In this document: positions 37,978-46,522 of the stretch, in pieces
Numbering within the stretch: the stretch's first letter is position 1
How the letters are laid out: the number at the start of each line of letters is the position of its first letter
Origin: Algoriphagus winogradskyi
GTDB lineage: Bacteria > Bacteroidota > Bacteroidia > Cytophagales > Cyclobacteriaceae
Length of the DNA: 64,000 nt
Direction: 5' to 3'
Assembly (NCBI RefSeq): GCF_900182815.1
Contig: NZ_FXUA01000012.1
Location: forward strand, 1-64,000
Translations under genes and position numbers: made by a program
Notes under the pieces: generated by a model
What the model saw: the letters and a program-made list of their open reading frames with translations, nothing else
Told to the model about the DNA's origin: nothing
Databases searched by the model: none

Positions 37978-38378
37978 GTGCAAGTCGTCTTGTCGCTGTC
38001 TCATGGTAATAGTGAGGAGGAGGAAAGTCCGGGCAACATAGAGCGCCATACTTCCTAACGGGAAGGGGGCTGACTGGTGACGGTCAGTTTACAGCTAGTG
38101 CAACAGAGAATATACCGCCCTGAGCTTGTCGAAGGGTAAGGGTGAAAAGGTGGGGTAAGAGCCCACCGCTCTGGCAGTGATGTCAGGGGCACGGCAAACC
38201 TTATGGGTTGAAAGATCAAATAGGTTCCGCGTCGGATTCAGTTCCGAGAAAAGTTGCTCGCTTTTATGCGGAATGGGTAGATCGATGGACCCCGATTGTG
38301 AAGTCGGGGCTAGATAAATGACAAGAAACTGATTCTGGAAACAGATGAGGAAACAGAACCCGGCTTATAGACTTGCAC
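37978..38378 (+). ncRNA. rnpB: RNase P RNA (bacterial type A)
   Basis: Diagnostic core sequences are present: GAGGAGGAAAGTCCGGGC near the 5' end and ACAGAACCCGGCTTATAG near the 3' end. The ends pair as P1: GTGCAAGTC (37978-37986) with GACTTGCAC (38370-38378), followed by a T-rich run (TTTTTTATTTTATTT) that can end transcription. Length about 401 nt is normal. The P12 region contains a GAGCTTGTCGAAGG-type hairpin at 38118-38136. It processes tRNA 5' ends with the RnpA protein (not in this window). Confidence 0.97.
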
Positions 38379-38572
38379 TTTTTTATTTTATTTATATCCG
38401 CTTTACTTCCAGTAAGGTGGCAAAAGCAATGTAGGATATTCAACTTAAGAATTGAGGCCGCTTCAGCCTGTCCCGCCAGTACGGGAGTCTTCGGTCATCG
38501 GTCTTCCGACCAGATAAGCAAAGAATTTGAGGTGACTGGCATCATTGCGGATAATCATATTATATTTAAACT

Positions 38573-39730
38573 ATGTCGAAAATACTGATCATTGATGACG
38601 AGAAAGTCATCCGCGCTACGCTCCGAGAAATTTTAGAGTACGAGAAATACACCGTTACAGAAGCCCAAAATGGAGAAGAGGGATTGATAAAATTGCAGGA
38701 AGATGATTACGATCTGGTTCTCTGTGATGTAAAAATGCCTAAAATGGACGGCATAGAGGTATTGGAAAAAGCCAAGGAACTGGAAAAATCTCCTCAGTTC
38801 ATTATGATTTCTGCTCACGGTAGTATTGAGACTGCTGTGGAGGCTACCAAAAAAGGAGCTTTCGATTTTATCCCAAAACCTCCGGATCTGAATCGTCTTT
38901 TGCTGACTGTACGCAATGCACTGGATAAAAAGAATCTTGTAACTGAGACCAAGGTCCTCAAGAAAAAACTATCCAAGAAACTGGATATGGTTGGGGAATC
39001 AGCAGCTATTCATAAGGTGAAGGATACCATAGAGAAAGTGGCTCCTACTGATGCCCGAGTGCTCATCACAGGTCCAAACGGTACTGGTAAAGAACTTGTT
39101 GCGCATTGGGTACATGCCAAAAGCAATAGATCCTCTCAACCTTTTGTTGCGGTGAACTGCGCGGCAATACCGTCAGAACTAATTGAAAGTGAACTATTTG
39201 GTCACGAAAAAGGAGCTTTTACTTCAGCTCATAAGCAGCGTCAGGGAAAGTTTGAACAAGCTCAGGGAGGCACCTTATTTCTGGATGAAATCGGTGACAT
39301 GTCTCTTTCTGCCCAGTCAAAAGTATTAAGGGCACTACAGGAAAACCTAATTAACCGAGTAGGGTCAGACAAAGACATTAAAGTGGATGTTCGGGTACTG
39401 GCAGCTACGAATAAGGACCTGAAGAAAGAGATTGAAGAGAATAGATTCCGAGAAGACTTGTACCACAGATTGAGTGTGATTCTAATTCAGGTTCCTGCTT
39501 TGAAAGACAGAAAAGAAGATATTCCTTTACTGGTAAATAAGTTTTTGGATGATATCTCACAGGAAAATGGCGATGCACCAAAAAGTATCAGTAAAGCCGC
39601 TCTGGCAAAACTGCAGGAGTATCCATGGACTGGAAATATCCGGGAACTGAGAAATGTAGTAGAGAGGCTGGTAATCCTAGGAGAGCCAGAAATTAGCCTT
39701 GAAGACATAAAAAAATACGCTGACTATTAA
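38573..39730 (+). CDS. Sigma-54-activator-type response regulator without a DNA-binding domain
   Basis: 385 residues. Receiver (1-120): D8/D9, phospho-acceptor D52 in LVLCDVKMPKMDG, K in DFIPKPP. AAA+ domain (about 138-385): Walker A GPNGTGKE, GAFTSA in place of the sigma-54 contact motif GAFTGA, Walker B GGTLFLDEIGD, and arginine fingers near FREDLYHRLSV. The protein ends at the AAA+ lid (ISLEDIKKYADY) with no Fis-type helix-turn-helix, so it is shorter than NtrC. It may act from solution or without enhancer binding. No cognate kinase is adjacent; it follows rnpB and precedes a terminator. Confidence 0.9.
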   Translation: MSKILIIDDEKVIRATLREILEYEKYTVTEAQNGEEGLIKLQEDDYDLVLCDVKMPKMDGIEVLEKAKELEKSPQFIMISAHGSIETAVEATKKGAFDFIPKPPDLNRLLLTVRNALDKKNLVTETKVLKKKLSKKLDMVGESAAIHKVKDTIEKVAPTDARVLITGPNGTGKELVAHWVHAKSNRSSQPFVAVNCAAIPSELIESELFGHEKGAFTSAHKQRQGKFEQAQGGTLFLDEIGDMSLSAQSKVLRALQENLINRVGSDKDIKVDVRVLAATNKDLKKEIEENRFREDLYHRLSVILIQVPALKDRKEDIPLLVNKFLDDISQENGDAPKSISKAALAKLQEYPWTGNIRELRNVVERLVILGEPEISLEDIKKYADY

Positions 39731-39748
39731 GTCAGCGTATTTTTTTTT
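39711..39748. terminator. Bidirectional terminator after the NtrC-like gene
   Basis: A 15-base arm AAAAATACGCTGACT pairs with AGTCAGCGTATTTTT across ATTA, followed by more Ts. It overlaps the 3' ends of the NtrC-like gene (39730) and the minus-strand small lipoprotein gene (39747) and can serve both. Confidence 0.92.
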
Positions 39749-39866
39749 AGCTATTGGCGTCCTGAGTAGTGGTCGCTTTTGCGTAAGCTGGACATGGCTT
39801 ACTGGAGGCACATGCTCCCAAAGCTAAAATCCCAATTAATAATGCTGCTGTGGCTAATTTTTTCAT
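39747..39866 (-). CDS. Small lipoprotein (39 aa)
   Basis: A complete short frame with a textbook lipoprotein signal: MKKLATAALLIGILALGAC, Cys at residue 19, then ASSKPCPAYAKAT and a stop after 39 residues. The second cysteine and SKPCPAYA stretch look deliberate; I recall similar very short lipoproteins in Cytophagales. The stop abuts the terminator shared with the NtrC-like gene. Function unknown. Confidence 0.82.
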   Translation of the reverse strand: MKKLATAALLIGILALGACASSKPCPAYAKATTTQDANS

Positions 39867-39917
39867 ATGTAAGTTATTATTCTTTTCAAATATGTTCAAT
39901 TAATATTAAGATAGCAA

Positions 39918-40937
39918 TTACTGAACCAAGAGATTACAGCCTCTGATTTCGCTATTGTCAAATCTCCCCAACACTTCCAGCATCCCATTTTCATCGATTC
40001 TCCCCAAATCCTGCGTTTCAATAAATGCACAGGAATGAAAATTTGCCAAATCGATTACATTGATTCCGCCTTGGCTTCTCTGAGTGATAGATAGCGGATC
40101 ATTCACATCTCTTAGCATAACGCGCATAGAATCAGGTAGCGTATATTTTCCCTGGCCTTTTGAATATGCCTGAGACATCAATTCAGTCATCCCGTATTCA
40201 GAATAGATAGATTCCACCCCGAAATATGGTTTCAAAATATCATGAACCTCTTCCCGGATCATCTCCTTTCTCCGTCCCTTCATTCCTCCTGTTTCCATCA
40301 CAATTAGATTCGAAGGGGCACTGATTCTTTTCCCTGATTCTGCTAAATCCAATAAGGCAAATGTAACTCCTAACAGCAGCACCTTTTTATTATCCTCGGC
40401 CAGCGATTCCATTTTTTCGATAAGCTCATCCTGATTATAGAGGTAAAAACCAGAATCCTCAGAATTGCTCACTTTAATAAAATGATCAGCCATACTGACT
40501 AGACTACTTCCCTTTCTCTCCAAATAAGCAGGCAAAAGCGCCAGGACATGAAAGCCCTTCAGTGATCCAAACTCATTTTCAAAAATACGCTGAGCATGTT
40601 CCAAATACCATTGCTCAGACCAAATGAAATGTTTGCTTGTAATCATTCCGGTAGTGCCGCTGCTGGAGAAAAACTCAGAAAAATCGCTTGTGTCTCCCGA
40701 TATTACCTGATGATCCTTGAAAAAGCGGATAGGTAAAAAAGGAATTTGATCCAAGGATTTCACCTTTTCCGTATTTAGATTACGAGCAGCTAGATATTTC
40801 CTGTAAATTGGATTTGCCTGTGACTGGAAATGAAAAAGTTCCAGGGCAAGATTTTCGAATTCATCCGAACTCAAATTACTTACCCTGTTTGAAAAACTTT
40901 TAAAGTCCTGCATCGTTTTATATTTTGCATCAATCAA
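39918..40937 (-). CDS. LuxE-like acyl-protein synthetase / adenylate-forming enzyme
   Basis: 339 residues. The adenylate-forming P-loop FSSSGTTGMITSKH lies near residue 90, with IYSEYGMTELMSQAYS (the A5-like block) near 245 and DLGRIDENGMLEVLGRFDN near the C-terminus. It fits the LuxE/acyl-protein synthetase family, which activates acyl groups as AMP esters; no luciferase or reductase partners are present, so the role here is probably not bioluminescence. The start at 40937 has a TACTTTGG box about 12 bp upstream; an alternative ATG is at 40913. Confidence 0.85.
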   Translation of the reverse strand: MIDAKYKTMQDFKSFSNRVSNLSSDEFENLALELFHFQSQANPIYRKYLAARNLNTEKVKSLDQIPFLPIRFFKDHQVISGDTSDFSEFFSSSGTTGMITSKHFIWSEQWYLEHAQRIFENEFGSLKGFHVLALLPAYLERKGSSLVSMADHFIKVSNSEDSGFYLYNQDELIEKMESLAEDNKKVLLLGVTFALLDLAESGKRISAPSNLIVMETGGMKGRRKEMIREEVHDILKPYFGVESIYSEYGMTELMSQAYSKGQGKYTLPDSMRVMLRDVNDPLSITQRSQGGINVIDLANFHSCAFIETQDLGRIDENGMLEVLGRFDNSEIRGCNLLVQ

Positions 40938-40968
40938 CCAAAGTATTGGTTTAATTTGCTGGTAAATT

Positions 40969-40977
40969 TACTTTCGC
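40969..40977 (+). promoter_or_regulatory. -7 element TACTTTCGC directly before a start codon
   Basis: TACTTTCGC ends 3 bp before the ATG at 40981, so transcription should start at or next to the start codon. This suits a leaderless or near-leaderless mRNA, as seen before several other genes here. Confidence 0.45.
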
Positions 40978-40980
40978 CTT

Positions 40981-41652
40981 ATGCGTTTAAAAAGCTATTT
41001 AGGAATATTCTTTTTGTTACTACTCGCAAGTGCCTGTATTAACCCCCCGGATAATTTCCCTTCTGTTCCCAAAATCACCTTTGAATCACTTGAATACGTC
41101 CCTACCAACGGTGCTGATTCACTTATAATTGGGATAGATTTTCAGGACGCAGAGGGAGATTTAGGCTTATCATCTACCGATGATGATCCGCCATTTCAAG
41201 ATGTGGACTTCCAAAGGGATTCAAATGGTGAGTTGATTACTTATAGCAACAGACCTTCAGATGCTCCGTCTTATAACCCTATCGATTGGTTAGTAGATCC
41301 TATCGTCAATAATCAAGTGGTTAAAGACACGATTTGGGTAAAGCAGAATCCTAATCAGTATAATATATTTGTCAAGTTCTATATCAAAAGAAACGGGCAA
41401 TTCACAGAGTTTAGATGGCAGGATCCTCCATACTACACTACATTTAATGGGCGTTTCCCTAGAATTTTAACTTCAGATGTGGGACAGGCTGTAGAAGGAA
41501 ATATTAGTTACGGAATGCTATCCTCTGGTTGGGAACCTATCTTCAGAAGGGATACCATTCAAATTGCCGTAGAAATTCAGGACAGAGCACTTAATAGAAG
41601 CAATGAGGTTTTTAGCCCTGAAGTAACACTTTCACAAATCACAAGACAATAA
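40981..41652 (+). CDS. Lipoprotein of unknown function
   Basis: 223 residues with a lipoprotein signal (MRLKSYLGIFFLLLLASAC, Cys at 19). The mature part is rich in Asp and aromatic residues, with a GIDFQDAEGDLGLSSTDDDP stretch resembling calcium-binding-like or cadherin-style loops common in Bacteroidota lipoproteins. I do not recognise a named domain. It is divergent from the LuxE-like gene (43 bp apart) and followed by a terminator. Confidence 0.8.
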   Translation: MRLKSYLGIFFLLLLASACINPPDNFPSVPKITFESLEYVPTNGADSLIIGIDFQDAEGDLGLSSTDDDPPFQDVDFQRDSNGELITYSNRPSDAPSYNPIDWLVDPIVNNQVVKDTIWVKQNPNQYNIFVKFYIKRNGQFTEFRWQDPPYYTTFNGRFPRILTSDVGQAVEGNISYGMLSSGWEPIFRRDTIQIAVEIQDRALNRSNEVFSPEVTLSQITRQ

Positions 41653-41680
41653 AAAAAAGCCCTTCAGAAGGGCTTTTTTT
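41651..41680. terminator. Bidirectional terminator after the lipoprotein gene
   Basis: AAAAAAGCCCTTC pairs with GAAGGGCTTTTTT over a tiny loop, with A- and T-runs on both flanks. It lies between the convergent lipoprotein and E1 genes. Confidence 0.92.
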
Positions 41681-41699
41681 ATGATATATAATCAACTTT

Positions 41700-44114
41700 T
41701 CAGATTGCTGGATATTTCTTAGGATTTACTTCACTCATCATAGCATACACCTTCTCTACTACATCTTCCACGCTAGGCTTGGAGAAATAATCACCATCCG
41801 AAGAATAAGCTGGCCTATGGGCTTTAGCAGTGAGAGTTTGAGGTTCGGAATCCAGGAATTTAAAAACTTCCTGACCTTCAATTACTTGCTGTAGCATAAA
41901 AGCAGAACCGCCTCCTGGCACATCTTCATCAGCAAAAATCACTCTGTTAGTTTTTTTGATTGATTCACCGATGATTCCGTGCACGTCAAATGGCAAAAGC
42001 GTCTGAACATCAAGCACTTCTATCTCAATGCCCATTTCTGCCAAATCATTAGCGGCTTCCATCACTATTCTACACATGGAACCATATGTAACAATGGTTA
42101 CTTCTGTTCCTTCTCTTAGAACTTCAGGCTTACCTAAAGCTACTGTGTATTCGCCCAAATTAACCGGCATTCTTTCTTTCAGTCGATAACCATTCAAGCA
42201 TTCTATGACAATTGCAGGTTCATCAGACTTAAGTAATGCATTATACATGCCGGCAGCTTGAGTCATATCTCTAGGAACACAAACTACCATTCCACGCAAG
42301 GAGGAAAGTATCATTCCCATAGGTGAGCCTGAATGCCAGACACCTTCTAATCTATGTCCACGCGTACGCACGATCATTGGAACTTTCTGCCCTCCTTTAG
42401 TACGGTAGTTTAAACAGGCAACATCGTCCGAAAGCATTTGAAGTCCATAGAGTAGGTAATCCAAGTATTGGATTTCCGCTAATGGTCTCAAACCGCGCAA
42501 TGCTGTCCCTATCCCCTGCCCTATAATCGTACATTCCCTGATTCCTGTATCGGCAACACGTAGCTCCCCATGCTTTGCTTGTAAGCCTGCAAAGGCTTGG
42601 TTAACATCTCCTATCTTACCCACATCCTCACCGAAGGTAAAGAAACGCGGGTCTTTTTCGAGGGTAAGGTCAAAATAAGACTGTAGTACTTCTCTCCCAT
42701 CTACGAATGAAGACGTATCATTGAATTGGGCAGGTACTTCCTCCACATTCAATACACTCCATTTTGATTGGCTATACAGATGTGAATTGTATCTATCGAA
42801 ATTTAAATCTGCCTGTTTTGAAAACCAGTTTTTCAAATCAGCTTTAACAGCCGGGCTATCCAATCTCAAGGTCAAAAGTGCCTTACGGACTGCCATTACT
42901 ACATCCTTTCTTATTGGATTAATAGTCTTGGAGAGTTCCTCAGCGATTTGATTGATTATAACTTTTCTCGTGCTATGCTGTGCTGCCTCCCTTAAAAGCG
43001 TGACAACTTCATTTAATTCCTTTTTGATTTCACTGGAAAAATTAGACCAAGCAGCCTCTTTTTCCTGCTTCACCTGAGCTTTGGCCCCAGCCTCTATTTT
43101 GTCTAGAGTATCTGCATTGGCAATTTGATTGCTTAGGATATATTCTCTGAATTTGGAAATACAATCCCAGTCTTTCTCCCACTGAAGACGCTTTTTGTCT
43201 TTGTATCGTTCATGAGATCCCGAAGTAGAATGGCCTTGCGGCTGGGTCATTTCAAGCACATGTATCAATACTGGCACATGAGAGGTTCTAGCCAGCTCTC
43301 CTGCTTCCACATAAGCATTCAGTAATGCCTCGTAATCCCAGCCATTCACTCTGATGATTTCAATTCCTTTTTCGGAATCCGTTCTTCCAAAACCTTCCAA
43401 AACCTCCGAAATACTTCCTTTGGTTGTATGAAACTCATTTGGAACAGATATTCCATAGCCATCATCCCAAATGGATATTACCATTGGTACCTGCATTACC
43501 CCTGCAGCATTGATAGTTTCGAAAAACATTCCTTCCGATGTGGATGCATTTCCTATGGTCCCCCAGGCAACTTCATTACCGTTTACTGAGAACTTAGTCA
43601 TATCCTTCAGCCCTTTATTTTCTCTGTAAAGCTTGGAAGCATACGCTAAGCCAAGAAGCTTAGGCATTTGAGCAGCTGTGGGTGAAATATCAGCAGCAGA
43701 ATTATACATTTTGGTCAGATCCTTCCAAGTTCCATCCTCATTAATGGATCTTGTAGCGAAGTGCCCATTCATCAGGCGCCCTGCACTGGCAGGCTCTTCC
43801 TCTACATTGGTATGGGCGTATAACTGAGAAAAATATTGTTGAACTGTCAATTCACCGATAGCCAGCATAAAAGTCTGGTCTCTGTAGTACCCTGAGCGAA
43901 AATCTCCAATCTGAAAGGCTCTGGCCATAGCGATCTGCGCTAGTTCCTTACCATCTCCAAAAATTCCAAACTTCGCTTTTCCCATAAAAACCTCTTTCCT
44001 ACCCACCAACGAAGCATGCCTACTGATCATGGCAATTCGAAAATCTTCAAGTATAGCTTCTTTGGAAAGATTCGGAGAATTCAGGTTTTTTGGAACTGAT
44101 TGAACTTCTGACAT
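41700..44114 (-). CDS. Fused alpha-beta E1 component of a 2-oxoacid dehydrogenase
   Basis: 804 residues combining what are usually two subunits. Residues about 20-330 match the E1 alpha (thiamine-diphosphate) half (YRDQTFMLAIGE; HFATRSINEDGTW; GNASTSEGMFFETINAAG as the TPP-binding loop; MTQPQGHSTSGSHERY as the phospho-loop region). Residues about 465-800 match the E1 beta (transketolase-like) half (FFTFGEDVGKIGDVNQ; GIRECTIIGQGIGTAL; HSGSPMGMILSSLRGM; ADEDVPGGGSAFMLQQVIEG). Such fusions are known in Bacteroidota and probably act on branched-chain or related 2-oxoacids. No E2/E3 gene lies nearby. The middle (330-465) is a linker-like helical segment. Confidence 0.9.
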   Translation of the reverse strand: MSEVQSVPKNLNSPNLSKEAILEDFRIAMISRHASLVGRKEVFMGKAKFGIFGDGKELAQIAMARAFQIGDFRSGYYRDQTFMLAIGELTVQQYFSQLYAHTNVEEEPASAGRLMNGHFATRSINEDGTWKDLTKMYNSAADISPTAAQMPKLLGLAYASKLYRENKGLKDMTKFSVNGNEVAWGTIGNASTSEGMFFETINAAGVMQVPMVISIWDDGYGISVPNEFHTTKGSISEVLEGFGRTDSEKGIEIIRVNGWDYEALLNAYVEAGELARTSHVPVLIHVLEMTQPQGHSTSGSHERYKDKKRLQWEKDWDCISKFREYILSNQIANADTLDKIEAGAKAQVKQEKEAAWSNFSSEIKKELNEVVTLLREAAQHSTRKVIINQIAEELSKTINPIRKDVVMAVRKALLTLRLDSPAVKADLKNWFSKQADLNFDRYNSHLYSQSKWSVLNVEEVPAQFNDTSSFVDGREVLQSYFDLTLEKDPRFFTFGEDVGKIGDVNQAFAGLQAKHGELRVADTGIRECTIIGQGIGTALRGLRPLAEIQYLDYLLYGLQMLSDDVACLNYRTKGGQKVPMIVRTRGHRLEGVWHSGSPMGMILSSLRGMVVCVPRDMTQAAGMYNALLKSDEPAIVIECLNGYRLKERMPVNLGEYTVALGKPEVLREGTEVTIVTYGSMCRIVMEAANDLAEMGIEIEVLDVQTLLPFDVHGIIGESIKKTNRVIFADEDVPGGGSAFMLQQVIEGQEVFKFLDSEPQTLTAKAHRPAYSSDGDYFSKPSVEDVVEKVYAMMSEVNPKKYPAI

Positions 44115-44548
44115 AGAGGTTAATTTACTAAAGTTATTTGGGTTTTACTTAGCTGATTTTTTGAATCATTCAAAAATAGCCAAATCCCCCTTCTATGCAA
44201 ATTTCAACAATATAAATTTTCAATCAAAAATTTTGACCGAGGTCATTAATAAGATTCAAAACAGAATTTAATTTTGAAAAACAAATATTCTCCATTAATA
44301 GTAGCAGGGAATTCAAAAACCCTGTAGACTATAAACCAAGCATTTAGCTAAAAAACCACTTCAAAATTTTAAATGCTTAATTTTCCTTTTTTAAAATTTG
44401 CTAAATGTTTTTGGGTATTATCGGAATATAATTTCGAAATCAATTTATTTTCGAAAGCATACCAAATACTATTCTTTACTGTGTAAATCGGTAGCTTTTC
44501 ACTTACTATATTTGTGGGCAAGTTTATTTAAATCCAAAATTTGAAGTC
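44115..44548. other. 434-bp AT-rich divergent promoter region of E1 and ald
   Basis: No frame of note. TATATTTG at 44507-44514 is a perfect TAnnTTTG -7 element, giving ald a leader of about 28-30 nt. Upstream is A/T-rich with no clear palindrome. No terminator is expected, as the genes diverge. Confidence 0.6.
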
Positions 44549-45667
44549 ATGATTATAGGTGTTCCTAAGGAAATCAAAAACAACGAAAACCGGGTAGCTC
44601 TTACTCCTGCCGGTGCACAAGAATTGGTAAAAAGAGGTCATTCTGTTTACGTTCAGCACACCGCTGGTGAAGGAAGTGGCTTCCCAGATGAGATGTATGT
44701 AGAAGCTGGTGCTACTATTCTTCCTACTATTGAAGCGACATACGAGATCGCTGAGATGATTATGAAGGTAAAAGAGCCAATAGAAGCTGAATACCCACTG
44801 ATCAAAGAAGATCAATTGTTGTTTACTTATTTTCACTTTGCTTCCTATGAGCCATTGACTAAGGCGATGGTAGCTAGTAAGTCTGTTTGTCTTGCTTACG
44901 AAACTGTAGAAAAGCCGGATAAAAGCCTTCCACTTTTGGTTCCTATGTCTGAGGTAGCCGGTAGAATGGCCGTTCAAAAAGGAGCGAATTATCTGGAGAA
45001 GCCTCTTGGTGGAAGAGGAATTCTTCTAGGTGGAGTACCGGGTGTACTTCCTGCTAAAGTATTGATCCTCGGCGGTGGTATTGTAGGTACACAGGCTGCA
45101 TGGATGGCAGCGGGACTTGGTGCAGATGTTACTATTATGGACCTTAACTTGCAGCGTTTGCGCTACTTAGCTGATGTAATGCCTGCCAACGTGAATACCA
45201 TGATGTCTAATGAATTCAACATTAGAAAATTGATCCAGAATCATGACTTGATTATTGGTGCTGTATTGATTCCAGGTGCAAAAGCTCCTCACTTGATCAC
45301 CCGTGATATGTTGAAGGATATGCTTCCTGGCACTGTGTTAGTGGATGTGGCAGTAGATCAAGGAGGATGTATCGAGACTTGTAAGCCGACTACGCACCAG
45401 GACCCAACTTTCGTGATCGACGATGTGGTTCACTATTGCGTGGCAAACATGCCAGGTGCTGTACCATACACTTCTACTTTGGCATTGACAAATGCAACTC
45501 TTCCTTACGCTATGCAATTGGCTGATAAGGGCTGGAAAAAAGCTGCTCAGGATAATCCTGATTTGGTTCCAGGTTTGAATATTATCAATGGTGATATTGT
45601 ATATCAGGCAGTAGCAGAAGCGTTTGACATGGATTACACTCCAGTGATAAAGTATTTGGCTGACTGA
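44549..45667 (+). CDS. ald: Alanine dehydrogenase
   Basis: 372 residues, full family length. N-terminal MIIGVPKEIKNNENRVALTP and HTAGEGSGFPDEMY belong to the catalytic domain; the Rossmann NAD site is LILGGGIVGTQAAWMAAGLGA; the C-terminal AVDQGGCIETCKPTTHQDP and NMPGAVPYTSTLALTNATLP are typical of Ald. It interconverts L-alanine and pyruvate with NADH and ammonia in the cytoplasm. It is single-gene, with its own -7 element (44507) and terminator (45692). Confidence 0.97.
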   Translation: MIIGVPKEIKNNENRVALTPAGAQELVKRGHSVYVQHTAGEGSGFPDEMYVEAGATILPTIEATYEIAEMIMKVKEPIEAEYPLIKEDQLLFTYFHFASYEPLTKAMVASKSVCLAYETVEKPDKSLPLLVPMSEVAGRMAVQKGANYLEKPLGGRGILLGGVPGVLPAKVLILGGGIVGTQAAWMAAGLGADVTIMDLNLQRLRYLADVMPANVNTMMSNEFNIRKLIQNHDLIIGAVLIPGAKAPHLITRDMLKDMLPGTVLVDVAVDQGGCIETCKPTTHQDPTFVIDDVVHYCVANMPGAVPYTSTLALTNATLPYAMQLADKGWKKAAQDNPDLVPGLNIINGDIVYQAVAEAFDMDYTPVIKYLAD

Positions 45668-45691
45668 TAAGAGCTGATTTTAATATATATG

Positions 45692-45724
45692 AATCCCTTT
45701 GGTGAAAGCTGGAGGGATTTTTTT
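45692..45724 (+). terminator. Terminator of ald
   Basis: AATCCCT pairs with AGGGATT around a 14-base partly paired loop, followed by seven Ts. It begins 24 bp after the ald stop codon. Confidence 0.75.
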
Positions 45725-45732
45725 GTAAAAAT

Positions 45733-46519
45733 TTAACCACTGAGGTCGCAGAGGTTTCGCAGAGAGCGCAGTTAAAAGGTGTATGAGCTTTTCAGAAGAA
45801 GTGGCAGTAATATCAAAGACCAAGGTGCCTTAAAGAATGAACCTTTTTTACCACAAAGTGCGCAGAGAAAAACGCCTTTTACCGCAAAGCGCGCAGAGGA
45901 AAACGCGGAGGTCGCTGCTCAGACTTGGCATCAATTCTTGACCATTAAAATTTGCCTATTGAGCATTGAACCTTTTTTTCCAGAGAGGTCACGGGGGATA
46001 ACCCAGACAGCGCAGGTTAAAGATGATATCCTCGATAAAAAACCTCGATAAATTTACTGTCCCGTTAGGGACCTACTATGGGTAGCAAGTTGAATTAAAA
46101 TCGATACCAAAGTGTCTTTAGGTACGATGCTCTTTCGGGTTGAACCTTTTTTACCGCAAAGTGCGCAGAGAAAAACGCCTTTTACCGCAAAGCGCGCAGA
46201 GGAAAACGCGGAGGTCGCTGCTCAGACTTGGTATCAATTCTTGGCTATTAAACTATAGAATTCCTCGCCCCTGTTAGGAAAAATTATGGATAGTTCTTTG
46301 ATGTGAGTTATGGAATAACTACCGATCGTGCCGTTGGCACTCAAAACTGTAATTAAACCTTAAATCTACCCAGAATTCCATTCTGGGCTCTTACAAGTCT
46401 TGCCGTTGGCAAGAGACTTACAGAAGAATCGACCAGCTTTAAGGAAAATTCAAACGGATCGTGACGTAGGCACTCAAAGACTTACCCATCATTATTTCAA
46501 CCCAGAATTTTATTCTTGG
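45733..46519. repeat. Repeat-rich gene-free stretch downstream of ald
   Basis: About 790 bp without a convincing gene. It contains (a) runs built on CGCAGAG / GCGGAGG at about 11-base spacing (45737-45778, 45854-45910, 46156-46215); (b) a 111-bp direct repeat, 45839-45949 and 46142-46252, with only a few mismatches; (c) short hairpins centred on CCGTTRGG or similar at 46059-46072, 46328-46340, 46398-46414 and 46461-46473; (d) CCCAGAAT-type hairpins at 46369-46387 and 46501-46519. A 90-codon plus-strand frame at 45779-46051 reads only through these repeats and is not called. Confidence 0.85.
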
Positions 46520-46522
46520 CTA

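Noticed and set aside
39918..40937. Bioluminescence (lux) function for the LuxE-like gene
   Set aside because: No luxA/B/C/D genes nearby; the family is broader than bioluminescence.
45779..46051. 90-codon plus-strand frame after ald
   Set aside because: It runs entirely through the CGCAGAG repeats and the duplicated 111-bp unit; no start context or domain.
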